Assembly (NCBI GenBank): GCA_031292055.1
Contig: JARLHV010000013.1
Span: 1-62,676, forward strand
Direction of reading: 5' to 3'
DNA from: Desulfosporosinus sp.
Lineage (GTDB): Bacteria > Bacillota > Desulfitobacteriia > Desulfitobacteriales > Desulfitobacteriaceae
DNA length: 62,676 nucleotides
Every line of letters begins with the position of its first letter. Positions within the stretch are counted from its first letter, which is position 1. Positions 25,129-34,320 of the stretch are shown one piece after another. The notes below the pieces were generated by a model. The model was not told the DNA's origin. It saw only the letters and a program-made list of their open reading frames with translations, and ran no database searches. Made by a program: the position numbers and the translations under genes.

Positions 25129-26352
25129 ATGACAGAAAAGAAAACACCTTTACTAGATGAACTAGAAAAAGGTAAATGGCCTAGTTTTGTAACGGAAATC
25201 AAACGAGCAGCAGTGAAAAGTGCAGCTTCGGCTGAGTTGCTCCAAGTCTTGGAAAGATCCTATGAGGAGCGCAGAGGCCACTGGAAACACGGTGGGATTG
25301 TTGGAGTTAGAGGTTATGGTGGCGGTGTAATTGGTCGTTATGTCGATGAGCCTGAAACCTACCCAAATATTGCGGAGTTCCATACTGTCCGTATTAATCA
25401 ACCATCGGGCTTTTTCTACAACACAAAAACACTTCGTACAATTTGTGATCTGTGGGAAAAACACGGAAGTGGCTTGACGAATATGCATGGTTCTACTGGA
25501 GACATTATCTTGCTAGGGTGCAAAACCGAGCATATCCAACCTATCTTTGACGATTACAGTGAGGCTGGCTTTGACTTAGGCGGATCTGGATCCTGCTTGA
25601 GAACAACGAATTGTTGTGTAGGACCAGGACGTTGTGAATATGCTTGTTATGACACACTTGAAGCATGTTACAATATCACCAATGAATTCATGGATGAACT
25701 TCATCGTCCAATGTGGCCTTATAAGAGCAAAATTAAGTTCTCTGGTTGCGCTAATGACTGTACGGGTGCAATTGCCCGTTCTGACATCTCTGTAATCGGA
25801 ACTTGGCGCGATACGATCAGAATTGATCAAGACGCAGTCAAAGAATATGCAGCTAATAAATTTCCTATTCAAAGTCAGGTTTGTGACAAATGCCCAACTG
25901 GCTGCCTAACTTATAATAACGAAACACAAGAGCTTGCTGTTATTGCTGAAGATTGCACACGTTGTCATCATTGTATCAATTTGATGCCTAAAGCTATTCA
26001 AGCTGGCAAAGAAAAAGGTGCCACTATTTTGGTCGGTGGAAAATCGACAATCGTTCAATCAGCATTCATGTCTTCGGTTGTCATACCTTTCATGAAAATG
26101 GATGTGGAAGATGATTTCGAAGAATTCAAGGATACTGTACGCCGCATTTGGGAATGGTGGGATGAAAACGGTAAAACCCGTGAGCGTATTGGTGAAACAA
26201 TTTTCCGCTTAGGAATGGGAAAATTCCTTCGCGAAGCAGAAATTCCTATTGTACCACAACAAGTCTTCCGTCCGCGTGCTAACCCCTATGTGTTCTGGGC
26301 GCAGGAAGACCTTGACAAATCTGGAACAGCACTTGATGGAACAGCACTTTAA
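25129..26352 (+). CDS. dsrA: Dissimilatory sulfite reductase alpha subunit
   Basis: The 407-residue protein shows DsrA features. The first half has GSGSCLRTTNCCVGPGRCEY, with cysteines for the sirohaem-linked [4Fe-4S] cluster, and SGCANDCTGAIARSD. A ferredoxin-like insertion carries CDKCPTGC and CTRCHHCINLMP for a second cluster. With DsrB it forms the alpha2beta2 enzyme that reduces sulfite in the cytoplasm. SD ACGGAGGGTG precedes the ATG. It is followed by dsrB after 31 bases. Confidence 0.97.
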   Translation: MTEKKTPLLDELEKGKWPSFVTEIKRAAVKSAASAELLQVLERSYEERRGHWKHGGIVGVRGYGGGVIGRYVDEPETYPNIAEFHTVRINQPSGFFYNTKTLRTICDLWEKHGSGLTNMHGSTGDIILLGCKTEHIQPIFDDYSEAGFDLGGSGSCLRTTNCCVGPGRCEYACYDTLEACYNITNEFMDELHRPMWPYKSKIKFSGCANDCTGAIARSDISVIGTWRDTIRIDQDAVKEYAANKFPIQSQVCDKCPTGCLTYNNETQELAVIAEDCTRCHHCINLMPKAIQAGKEKGATILVGGKSTIVQSAFMSSVVIPFMKMDVEDDFEEFKDTVRRIWEWWDENGKTRERIGETIFRLGMGKFLREAEIPIVPQQVFRPRANPYVFWAQEDLDKSGTALDGTAL

Positions 26353-26383
26353 TTTTCAATAAGTAGCTAATGAGAGGTGGATA

Positions 26384-27448
26384 ATGATGGCGGCTAAATT
26401 AGATCAAGGACCTCCTAATTATAAAGAGATGCTTCCCCCAATTATTCTAGATAACTATGGCAAATGGAAATATCATGAAATTCCTCGTTCAGGCGTACTC
26501 AAACACGTTTCTGAGAGCGGTGCAGCACTATTCAGTGTCAGGGTTGCTACTCCTCGTTTGGTCAGTATTGATTTTATCCGTGATGTTTGCGCACTGGCTG
26601 ATGAATTTTGCGATGGATTCCTTCGTTGGACAACCCGTAACAACATTGAGTTTTTGCTTTCTGACGAGGCTAAAGTTAACCCACTAATCGAGACTTTAGT
26701 AGCTAAAGGATTTGCTGTCGGTGGAACTGGAGCAGCTATCAGTAATATCATTCATACTCAAGGATGGGTACACTGTCACACCCCGGCAACTGACGCTTCA
26801 GGCGTAGTTAAAGCTGTAATGGATGATTTGTACGAATATTTTGAATCCATGAAGCTCCCTGCTAAATTAAAAATGGGTTTAGCATGTTGCTTGAATATGT
26901 GCGGATCAACCCACTGCAGTGACATTGGGATTGTCGGTGTTCACCGGACCCCTCCTCGGATTGACCATGATAAAATTCGTAAGGGCACAGAGATTCCGAG
27001 TCTTGTCGCTAGCTGCCCGACCGGAGCTATCCGTCCAGATCCGAAAAACAAAAGTGTTGTCGTTAACGAAGAAAAATGTATGTATTGTGGTAACTGCTAC
27101 ACTATGTCTCCGGCTATGGAAATTTATGATGCTAGAAACGATGGGATAGCGATTCTTATTGGCGGCAAAGTCTCTAATGCTCGTTCAGCTCCTAGTTTCT
27201 CGCGTATGGTAATCCCTTTCCTGCCGAACAATGCTCCTCGTTGGCCTGAAGTAACAGAAGCAATCCGCGCTATTTTAGAACTCTGGATTGCCAATGCTGA
27301 TAAAGGTGAACGCTTGGGTGAATGGGTTGAACGGATTGGCTGGGAAAGATTCTTTGCTTTAAGTGGACTTCCTTTCTCGGATATGTTAATTGATGACTAT
27401 ATTTTTGCCCGTGAAACCTTCCGTACTGGTGCCGCATTTAAGTACTAA
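26384..27448 (+). CDS. dsrB: Dissimilatory sulfite reductase beta subunit
   Basis: The 354-residue protein has the sirohaem motif [16 protein letters not shown], a CPTG segment ([10 protein letters not shown]) and a ferredoxin motif [12 protein letters not shown]. Its lengths and the CPTG/CxxC layout match DsrB. AGAGGTGG precedes two adjacent ATG codons; either could start translation. DsrB carries the catalytic sirohaem in known enzymes. The order dsrA-dsrB-dsrD is the standard one of sulfate reducers. Confidence 0.97.
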   Translation: MMAAKLDQGPPNYKEMLPPIILDNYGKWKYHEIPRSGVLKHVSESGAALFSVRVATPRLVSIDFIRDVCALADEFCDGFLRWTTRNNIEFLLSDEAKVNPLIETLVAKGFAVGGTGAAISNIIHTQGWVHCHTPATDASGVVKAVMDDLYEYFESMKLPAKLKMGLACCLNMCGSTHCSDIGIVGVHRTPPRIDHDKIRKGTEIPSLVASCPTGAIRPDPKNKSVVVNEEKCMYCGNCYTMSPAMEIYDARNDGIAILIGGKVSNARSAPSFSRMVIPFLPNNAPRWPEVTEAIRAILELWIANADKGERLGEWVERIGWERFFALSGLPFSDMLIDDYIFARETFRTGAAFKY

Positions 27449-27486
27449 TTTAATTTCAATATAAAATTAGAAAGCTGGTATTTCAA

Positions 27487-27711
27487 ATGCAAAAAGGACC
27501 TGCTAGTCCCGAAATTAAAGCCAAAATACTTGAATATCTTGCAAAAGTGCAAAAAGCTAAGAGTAGAGATGTTGCTGTTGCCATTGGCGAGAAAAAAGGC
27601 GATGTAGATAACGCAGTTAAAGAACTTACTGCGGAGGATCTTGTTGAATATCTCTATATTACTACCACATATATTTGCTTAAAAGGTAAAGTCCAAACCC
27701 CCAACGGTTAA
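27487..27711 (+). CDS. dsrD: DsrD, sulfite reductase activator
   Basis: The 74-residue winged-helix protein (PEIKAKILEYLAKVQKAKSR, VAIGEKKGDVDNAVKEL) lies 38 bases after dsrB. DsrD binds DsrAB and activates it allosterically; it is a marker for the reductive direction of the pathway. The SD is weak (AAAGCTGG). This supports a sulfite-reducing rather than sulfur-oxidising organism. Confidence 0.95.
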   Translation: MQKGPASPEIKAKILEYLAKVQKAKSRDVAVAIGEKKGDVDNAVKELTAEDLVEYLYITTTYICLKGKVQTPNG

Positions 27712-27903
27712 ATTTGATCTTTGGATGGACATGCCATAAAGTGAATGCTGGTTCCTTGTGAACTTCTACAGACCATCCTGAATGTTCTATAGTCCTGTCT
27801 TTGCTGATTCTTTCAAATCTGCATGATAGGGAAATAGGCACAGGGTGGTCAATTTTTTCCTTAAGCACCGCATAGCTACTCATCTTTTGGAGAGTATAAA
27901 CAA

Positions 27904-29418
27904 ATGTCTAACTTTAAAAGAGATGGTAGAGCTTATTCACTCCTGACTAAACAACTCCAAGAAAGGTGTGGGGTTATGTTACCACGGACAGCTATAAATG
28001 AACTGAGTATAAAGAATGTCCCTCGCTTAGTAATTGGAGCACCTCATGGGCGGAGCGGGAAAACGACTTTTACATTAGGGCTACTCAGAGCTTTTGCTCA
28101 GCAAGGAATTGCAGTTCAACCCTTTAAAAAGGGACCAGACTATATTGATGCAAGCTGGCATACGGCCGCAGCAGGGTGCATCTGTCGAAACCTTGATTCC
28201 TTTTTTATGAGGAAACAGGAAATATGTAGTTCTGTTAGGAATCAATCCTTAGAGAAAAATATAACTATTATTGAAGGCGCGATGGGTCTGTACGACGGTT
28301 TAGACTTACAGGGAAGCAGTTCGACAGCTGAAATTGCTAAAGTAACCCGTTCGCCGGTGCTATTAGTAGTGGATGCAACTCGTATGACCCGTAGTATTGC
28401 AGCTATGGTGATGGGCTATCAGCATTTTGATCCGGACGTACAAATTGTAGGTGTCGTTCTTAATAAAGTTGCACAGGCCCGCCATGAAAAAATGGCGCGT
28501 GAAGCCATTGAAGAGTTCTGTAAAATTCCAGTGGTAGGGGCGATTCCTAAGGATGTTAATCTATGCATTCCAGATCGGCATCTTGGACTCGTTACGAATC
28601 GTGAAATGCCTGAAACTGATAAGTTGTTGGATTATCTTGCTGATGTTATTTCTAAACATGTGGACTTGCCCCAAGTCCTGGCTCTGGCTCGAAGCGCACC
28701 TGAGCTTCCCCAGTTCGGGGAGACTCTGATTCTTAACTTGGCCAATTATAAGCCCGAAAATAAGGCATTAACACCTAAAATCGGAATTATTCAGGACGCG
28801 GCCTTCAGTTTCTATTATCCGGAAAACTTGGAAGCCTTAAAAAGTATGGGAGCCGATGTGATCCCTATCAACGCCCTGTTAGATAGCCAACTCCCGGAAG
28901 ACTTGGATGGTCTCTATATTGGCGGCGGTTTCCCGGAGGTATTCGCTGCTGAGCTTGAGGGAAATAAGCTGTTGCGCGGCGAAATTAGACGAGCTGGCGA
29001 AGAGGGACTACCGATTTATGCAGAGTGCGGTGGTCTTATGTATCTGGGCCGTTCAATTCTAACGCCATCTCGAAATTTTGAAATGGTCGGCTTACTCCCC
29101 TTTGATACTCAGATGGAAACAAAGCCCCAAGGGCATGGATATACTATTATGAAAGCGAATTCGGATCAGCTTTGGTTTGATGAAGAAACTGAAATTAAGG
29201 GACATGAATTTCATAATTCTCGGTTGATTAACTTGGCTCTTGATATAAAGTTTGGTCTAACGGTTAAACGAGGACATGGGATTGATGGACTGCATGACGG
29301 AATTAGTTACAAAAACGTGTTTGGAGCATATAATCATATCCACGCTCTTGGTTGTCCCGAATGGGCTGAACGTATGGTGAAGTTAGCAACGATTTACAAT
29401 CAGACTAGGCGGTCTTAG
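27904..29418 (+). CDS. dsrN: Cobyrinic acid a,c-diamide synthase-like (CbiA/DsrN)
   Basis: The 504-residue protein has an N-terminal P-loop region (VIGAPHGRSGKTTFTLGLLR, KGPDYID) and a C-terminal class-I glutamine amidotransferase domain (GLYIGGGFPEVFA, YAECGGLMYLG with the nucleophilic Cys, and a late HEFHNSRL). This is the CbiA architecture. In dsr loci it is called DsrN and is thought to amidate sirohaem to sirohaem amide for DsrAB. No other cobalamin genes are nearby, favouring DsrN. The 192-base gap after dsrD has no clear terminator. Confidence 0.92.
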   Translation: MSNFKRDGRAYSLLTKQLQERCGVMLPRTAINELSIKNVPRLVIGAPHGRSGKTTFTLGLLRAFAQQGIAVQPFKKGPDYIDASWHTAAAGCICRNLDSFFMRKQEICSSVRNQSLEKNITIIEGAMGLYDGLDLQGSSSTAEIAKVTRSPVLLVVDATRMTRSIAAMVMGYQHFDPDVQIVGVVLNKVAQARHEKMAREAIEEFCKIPVVGAIPKDVNLCIPDRHLGLVTNREMPETDKLLDYLADVISKHVDLPQVLALARSAPELPQFGETLILNLANYKPENKALTPKIGIIQDAAFSFYYPENLEALKSMGADVIPINALLDSQLPEDLDGLYIGGGFPEVFAAELEGNKLLRGEIRRAGEEGLPIYAECGGLMYLGRSILTPSRNFEMVGLLPFDTQMETKPQGHGYTIMKANSDQLWFDEETEIKGHEFHNSRLINLALDIKFGLTVKRGHGIDGLHDGISYKNVFGAYNHIHALGCPEWAERMVKLATIYNQTRRS

Positions 29419-29452
29419 ATAGAAAAGTTAGCAAGATACTAATCAATTGGTT

Positions 29453-29504
29453 GTTGACTATTATAAAACGCCTTCCGCACGGAAGGCGTTTTATAATAGT
29501 CAAC
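29453..29504. terminator. Perfect 24-bp inverted repeat, bidirectional terminator-like
   Basis: Bases 29453-29476 are matched without error by 29481-29504 around the loop GCAC. The inner part reads AAAACGCC...GGCGTTTT. It ends the dsr operon; 24 perfect pairs is unusually long for a terminator. The remaining spacer to 29759 shows no other clear element. Confidence 0.8.
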
Positions 29505-29759
29505 ATAATTAAAATCTATAGTAGTCTGATTTAAGACGTATTGCAATCAACGACTAAGGTTTTTGTTTTGTTTTTATAAAAAGAAAGAGTGCTTGCCTAG
29601 CGGAAACCTTCCACTGATGGTATGATAAGGATATACAATGTCCAGTCTGAGATACTCAAAAAGGTTTAAGAGTCGAGAGTATCCATTGAAGGTGGAATAT
29701 ATGCGCAACTGGAGAGCGCTATTGATTGATATTGAGTTCTAGGAGGGAGATACAGCAGC

Positions 29760-30701
29760 ATGGAGCAACACTTTCTTGTCTTCAAAGAGGTGGCAGAAAC
29801 TAAAAACATTACGTTATCAGCTAAGAAACTTCATATGAGTCAACCTAGTATTAGTTTGCAGATTCAGAATCTGGAAAATCAATATGGGGCTCGTTTTTTT
29901 GATCGTACCAATAAAGGGGTTACTTTGACTAAAGAAGGTCAAATTTTCTATGCTCATGTTCGGAGTGTCTTAGACCTTCTCGCAAATGCCAAAGAGCAGA
30001 TCAGCGCCCTGGCAAAAGATCAAAGAGGGCTGATTTACCTTGGTGCGACTTTAACGATCGGAGAATATATTCTTCCTAATATTTTAGCGTTTTTGTACAA
30101 GACTCATCCAGACGTGGACTTCAAAGTAAAGATCGCTAATACTGAGTCGATTTCTCAAGATGTTTTAGAGAAGAAAATACACATTGGTCTAATCGAAGGG
30201 CCGGTCCCTCGGCACAAGGACCTTAATGTGGAGAGCTTTTGGGAAGATGAGTTGGTTGTCGTAATTCCTTATTTTCACCCCTGGGCATCGAGAAACAGTA
30301 TTACCTTAGCTGAACTCCCGCATGAGCGACTAGTGACACGAGAGGACGGTTCTGGAACTCGTAAGGTGATGGAGAACGCTCTCAAAGAGCGAGGGCTTGA
30401 TCCGGAGCAATTGAATGTAACTATGGAACTAGGAAGTACGCAAGCAATTAAACAACTGGTCTCGGCGGGACTTGGTATTACGATTATCTCTTCTTTGACT
30501 GTCAGCCGGGAATGTGATCAAAAAATATTTAAAATGTTGAAAATCCAGGATTCTCCTATTTACCGGCCTCTCAGTATTCTCACCAATGCCCGAACTACCC
30601 AAACTAAAGATGAGCGCATCTTAATCAATCTGCTTCATGATCACAGGTTGCTGTCGGATGTTTTAAGTAAGGATTATACAGATTCAGAAGATATCGATTA
30701 A
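29760..30701 (+). CDS. LysR-family transcriptional regulator
   Basis: The 313-residue protein begins with the LysR helix-turn-helix (HFLVFKEVAETKNITLSAKK, then SQPSISLQIQNLENQ) and continues into a periplasmic-binding-like effector domain (RGLIYLGATLTIGEYILPNI). It resembles CysL/CbbR-type members. AGGAGGGAG precedes the ATG. It lies after the dsr locus and directly before a nitrilase gene, with a perfect palindrome between. It could govern either; the target is unknown. Confidence 0.92.
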   Translation: MEQHFLVFKEVAETKNITLSAKKLHMSQPSISLQIQNLENQYGARFFDRTNKGVTLTKEGQIFYAHVRSVLDLLANAKEQISALAKDQRGLIYLGATLTIGEYILPNILAFLYKTHPDVDFKVKIANTESISQDVLEKKIHIGLIEGPVPRHKDLNVESFWEDELVVVIPYFHPWASRNSITLAELPHERLVTREDGSGTRKVMENALKERGLDPEQLNVTMELGSTQAIKQLVSAGLGITIISSLTVSRECDQKIFKMLKIQDSPIYRPLSILTNARTTQTKDERILINLLHDHRLLSDVLSKDYTDSEDID

Positions 30702-30709
30702 GCTACTTT

Positions 30710-30733
30710 TTACTCACTGCTTGCAGTGAGTAA
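30710..30733. promoter_or_regulatory. 11-bp perfect palindrome before nitrilase gene
   Basis: TTACTCACTGC (30710-30720 with T at 30710) and GCAGTGAGTAA (30723-30733) are exact reverse complements around TT. It may be an operator or a weak terminator of the LysR gene. Confidence 0.6.
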
Positions 30734-30755
30734 CAGGAAGGACGAGGACAAAGAA

Positions 30756-31625
30756 ATGAAAACTGACTGTCGGATTGGACTCGTTCAGATGGAATCCATT
30801 GTTGGAGATACTGAACGCAATTGTCAGAAAATTATTCATTTGGCTGAGACTGCTCATAAGCAGGAAATTTCTCTGCTGTGCTTTCCGGAATGTTCCTTAG
30901 ATGGTTATTCGCCCCAAAACGCAGCGGAAATGGGAGACACTCTTGATAGTCCTTGGATTAGTCAATTAAGGGAGTGCTCTCAAGACTTAGGGATAACACT
31001 TCTGGTTGGCATGGTGGAGCAAAAGAGAGACCAGAACAAACCTTATATAGCGCATGTTATTTTATCTCCGCAAGAGGAACCAGCTGTTTTTCGTAAAGCT
31101 CATTTGGGTCGGAGTGAATTGACGTATTTTACGCCGGGAGATTGCTTTCCGATCTTTTCAGCTCAGGGAATGACTTTTGCAGTGGGAATCTGTTGGGATT
31201 GGCATTTTCCTGAAATGGCGGCGATCTATTCCCTTAAAGGAGCAGAAGTCTTATTTGCTCCTCATGCTTCTCCCATAGTTGCTGGTGATCGCAAAGAAAT
31301 CTGGTTGCGTTATCTCGGAGCACGTGCTTATGATAATTCTGTTTACCTCGGAGCGTGCAATTTGATAGGAAGTAACGGCAAAGCTAAGCAATTTAGTGGG
31401 GGAGCTTTAGTTATTGGCCCTAAAGGAGATCTGATTAATCAATCATACTTGGGAGAAGAAGGAATACTGGCAACGACTCTTTCTGCTGAGCGGATTAATC
31501 GTATCCGTCGCCCTGATCGTGCTTCCATGCGAGATAGCTTTTTTCTGGCGGATCGCCGCAAGGAGCTTTATCGGGAACTGATTGAACTGGATATCTTGGA
31601 TCGCTCAAAGGTATCAAATGAGTAA
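30756..31625 (+). CDS. Carbon-nitrogen hydrolase (nitrilase superfamily)
   Basis: The ATG at 30756 is preferred (GACGAGGA upstream); a GTG at 30726 overlaps the palindrome. The 289-residue protein shows the nitrilase catalytic triad context: Glu in CFPECSLDGY, Lys in FRKAHLGRSE, Cys in GICWDWHFPE. Members cleave amides, nitriles or N-carbamoyl groups. The substrate is unknown. It is probably transcribed with the LysR gene upstream. A terminator follows. Confidence 0.88.
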   Translation: MKTDCRIGLVQMESIVGDTERNCQKIIHLAETAHKQEISLLCFPECSLDGYSPQNAAEMGDTLDSPWISQLRECSQDLGITLLVGMVEQKRDQNKPYIAHVILSPQEEPAVFRKAHLGRSELTYFTPGDCFPIFSAQGMTFAVGICWDWHFPEMAAIYSLKGAEVLFAPHASPIVAGDRKEIWLRYLGARAYDNSVYLGACNLIGSNGKAKQFSGGALVIGPKGDLINQSYLGEEGILATTLSAERINRIRRPDRASMRDSFFLADRRKELYRELIELDILDRSKVSNE

Positions 31626-31654
31626 ATGAGTACTACTCGCTACTATAATTTTTT

Positions 31655-31686
31655 AACCCCAATCCATTTGGATGAGGGGTTTTTCT
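31655..31686 (+). terminator. Rho-independent terminator
   Basis: AACCCC...TCC pairs with GGA...GGGGTT, followed by TTTTTC, just after the nitrilase gene. Confidence 0.7.
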
Positions 31687-31767
31687 ATGGTTGCATGTGG
31701 TTATTTGGATTATATTCCTTTTCGTGAAGGAAGGAAGTAGTTTGTTGTTCAATTATGCGAATAAAGA

Positions 31768-31804
31768 AAAAACCTTCCTAGGCATTTAAGCCTGGAAAGG
31801 TTTT
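31768..31804 (-). terminator. Terminator of zinc-ribbon gene
   Basis: On the minus strand AAAACCTTTCC and AGGC pair with GCCT and GGAAGGTTTT, followed by a T-run. Confidence 0.75.
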
Positions 31805-31817
31805 GATTTGTAACAAC

Positions 31818-32129
31818 TTACCAATTGCTGCGTGCACGGGGTTGGTAGCAGTCGCGGCAATACACTGGTTTGTCACCAGAAGGTTGGAAAGGTACTGTGG
31901 TTTCCTTTCCACAAGTAGCACAAATAGCTGGGAACATTTCACGTGGTTGACGAGAATATCCACCGCCACCGCCGCTATTTCTAGTTTGTTCTTTTCTGGC
32001 AGCTCGACACTCTGGGCATCGGCCAGGCTCATTAGTAAATCCTTTTTCTGCATAAAACTCTTGTTCGGACGCTGTAAATTCAAACTCACGACCGCAGTCT
32101 TTACAACTTAAAATTTTGTCGTTAAACAT
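31818..32129 (-). CDS. Zinc-ribbon domain protein
   Basis: The ATG at 32129 has GGAGG upstream; a TTG at 32144 overlaps that SD. The 103-residue protein has a first zinc ribbon (LSCKDCGREFEFTASEQEFY, then CPECR), a glycine-rich linker (SGGGGGYSRQ) and a second (CATCGKETTVPFQPSGDKPV, then CRDC). This CxxC-x-CxxC pattern is that of the 'probable zinc-ribbon' family, often close to cold-shock-like or RNA-linked functions. A promoter and a leader hairpin precede it. Confidence 0.85.
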   Translation of the reverse strand: MFNDKILSCKDCGREFEFTASEQEFYAEKGFTNEPGRCPECRAARKEQTRNSGGGGGYSRQPREMFPAICATCGKETTVPFQPSGDKPVYCRDCYQPRARSNW

Positions 32130-32160
32130 AAAAAACCTCCACAATTTTATTACCCGCTAC

Positions 32161-32187
32161 ATGGGAAGTTCAGAAAAATCTTCCCAT
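32161..32187 (-). promoter_or_regulatory. Leader hairpin of the zinc-ribbon gene
   Basis: ATGGGAAG (32161-32168) pairs exactly with CTTCCCAT (32180-32187) within the transcribed leader. Confidence 0.5.
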
Positions 32188-32242
32188 AGCCTAAGGCAAT
32201 CGAGAAGGTTTGTGTAAATCCACAAGTACTCCGAGCTTCTTA

Positions 32243-32271
32243 ATTATAACTAAATAATTTAGAATAGTCAA
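32243..32271 (-). promoter_or_regulatory. Sigma-A-type promoter of the zinc-ribbon gene
   Basis: On the minus strand TTGACT (32271-32266), a 17-base spacer and TATAAT (32248-32243). The leader is about 105 bases. Nothing else is seen between here and 32442. Confidence 0.75.
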
Positions 32272-32442
32272 TTGTTTATCCCGAAATTCGAACATATTTA
32301 CCAACTTTAGCCAGCCAAACGCTAAAAATCAGATCATTTTATGACAGGAAATCCTGTCCGCCATAAATAACCTAACGCTATAGCGCATAACAATAAGCAA
32401 TAGTTGAAGCTGCCAGCTAAAGGCGAGAGGGGGAGCATTACT

Positions 32443-32670
32443 TTGGTAGATTTTAAGACGCAGCCAAATCGTATCCTAGGTATGCAGAAGCTTGAGGCCT
32501 TCTTTAACAAGACGGGTTATTTGACCTGTCAGTTTTCAGGAAAAAGAATTTATAATTTTGATGAAGTCGCTGCGATTTTCATACCACTTAGTCCATTAAC
32601 TGATCAAGTTATGGCTGTCCATAGTGATTACGCCAAAGTATTTATGCAGAGTTTACTTTTAAGCCTCTAG
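32443..32670 (+). CDS. Hypothetical protein
   Basis: The TTG at 32443 is chosen because GAGGGGG lies about 10 bases before it; the frame is open from 32404 without an SD. The 75-residue product (VDFKTQPNRILGMQKLEAFF, ending VHSDYAKVFMQSLLLSL) has no recognised family. It may be the remnant or a small independent gene. Start choice is uncertain. Confidence 0.45.
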   Translation: MVDFKTQPNRILGMQKLEAFFNKTGYLTCQFSGKRIYNFDEVAAIFIPLSPLTDQVMAVHSDYAKVFMQSLLLSL

Positions 32671-32785
32671 TAGTTTAAATAGACTTCCCTGAACCTGGCA
32701 GTCCACAGGGTGGTAGAAAAGTTTAATTTTTAGTAAGAAAGGTAGCTAGGCTGCAAAAAAAAGTGTTATTGTATTTTCAGTAAGA

Positions 32786-34105
32786 TTATAGGGTTTTATA
32801 AAACTCGGAAAAAACGTTGGCAATCGCTAAGTGATCTTTAACTCCCCCGAGTTCGCGAACAGAATGCATAGCTAAGATGGGATTTCCGATATCCACAGAA
32901 CGAATATCAAGGTGCGTACTGGAGATCGGGCCTATGGTTGATCCTCCTCGTTCGTCCGACCGATTGACGAATTTCTGGACAGGGACTTTGGCGCGTTGAC
33001 AGATGGCTACGAAAACAGCTGCAGATTCCGCATCTGTTGTGTAACGTTGGTTAGCACTGATTTTAATCACTGGACCCCCATTAAGGATCGGGCGATTAAC
33101 AGGATCAAGCTTTTCCACTGAGTTGGGGTGAAGAGCGTGGGCCATATCAGCCGAAATAAGAAAAGAATGTGCTAAGGCTTGAAAATAAGCTCCGCGGTCT
33201 TTTTTTAGTGCTAAGAGGATTCGTTCCAGAACATGGGCAAGAAACGGTGACGCTGCTCCTTGCTTAGAAGTGCTTCCGCATTCTTCATGATCAAAGCAGG
33301 CCAGAACCTGTGTCATTAGAGTCGGTTTGGCTTTGGAAAGAGCCCAAGCACCAGCATGGACCATCGCCAAATCATCAAGACGCCCGCTCGAGATAAACTC
33401 TTGTTGAAGCCCAACAAGACAGCCTTTCTCATACTCATATAGGAAAAGGTCAAAGTCCAAAATATCCTCCTGTGGGCAGAGCAATGTTTTGGCAAGGTGA
33501 TGAATCAGGACCCCATCTGTTTCTAAACCCTCAGTAAGTTGGGTCAACAAGGGAAGCATATCTTTTTGTTTATTCAACGCAAATCCTTCATTAACTTTCT
33601 GATTCATATGGATCGCGAGATTAGGAATCAAGACTAAGGGACGGTCACTGCAGAAGAGTTTAATTTGAGGAGAAAAGGGAGATTCCCCGCGCAGAATAAT
33701 CCGACCGGCTAAAGAAAGTGGACGGTCTAACCAAGTATTGAGTATCGGTCCACCATATGTTTCGACATTTAACTTCAAATAATGCCCCTCTACTGGTATT
33801 TCTGGCAAGGGTTTAATACGGAAACCAGGGCTGTCCGTATGAGCTCCAATAAGGTGAAAGCCATATTTTTCCGGCAGGCCTTCGCCGACCACAAAAGCAA
33901 TTAAGGCAGAATTGTTTCGAGTCACATAATATTTTCCTCCGGATTTCAACAACCATTTCTCTTTAAAGGGCAATTCTTGAAATCCTTGAGGAACCAGCAT
34001 TTTCTTAACACCTTCCACCGCATGGAAGGATGATGGGCTTTCTTGGATAAAATCAAGCAGCAATTGGGCAAACTGCTGTTCTTCATCACTGATATAAGAA
34101 GTCAT
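32786..34105 (-). CDS. apeB: M18-family aminopeptidase
   Basis: The 439-residue protein has M18 metal-ligand segments: GAHTDSPGFRIKP, GRLDDLAMVHAG, FDHEECGSTSKQGA, SADMAHALHPN and near the C-terminus HLDIRSVDIG. These supply His/Asp/Glu ligands for two zinc ions. It removes N-terminal, often acidic, residues from peptides in the cytoplasm. AAAGGTGG precedes the ATG. It is monocistronic. Confidence 0.94.
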   Translation of the reverse strand: MTSYISDEEQQFAQLLLDFIQESPSSFHAVEGVKKMLVPQGFQELPFKEKWLLKSGGKYYVTRNNSALIAFVVGEGLPEKYGFHLIGAHTDSPGFRIKPLPEIPVEGHYLKLNVETYGGPILNTWLDRPLSLAGRIILRGESPFSPQIKLFCSDRPLVLIPNLAIHMNQKVNEGFALNKQKDMLPLLTQLTEGLETDGVLIHHLAKTLLCPQEDILDFDLFLYEYEKGCLVGLQQEFISSGRLDDLAMVHAGAWALSKAKPTLMTQVLACFDHEECGSTSKQGAASPFLAHVLERILLALKKDRGAYFQALAHSFLISADMAHALHPNSVEKLDPVNRPILNGGPVIKISANQRYTTDAESAAVFVAICQRAKVPVQKFVNRSDERGGSTIGPISSTHLDIRSVDIGNPILAMHSVRELGGVKDHLAIANVFSEFYKTL

Positions 34106-34302
34106 CCTTACGTAACCACCTTTCAGATCGATTTCTTCTTCTATATTAAATGAAAATTGTACAATCGACTAATATAAATATCATTTCTGCCGGGCATTTT
34201 CAGTAATTTTTGAAATGATTAGCAGGAAATTAGATCCTCATAATAGAAATCCTGATAAATAGAGAAATTGAGCCTAAATCTAGAAATTCTGTGGAGAATG
34301 AA

Positions 34303-34320
34303 ATGGGTTATGAACCATGA
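34303..34320 (+). CDS. Five-codon upstream ORF (MGYEP)
   Basis: GGAG lies before ATG GGT TAT GAA CCA TGA. Its stop overlaps the acetyltransferase start as ATGA, a classic translational-coupling arrangement, and the acetyltransferase has no better SD of its own. Whether it is translated is unproven. Confidence 0.35.
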   Translation: MGYEP

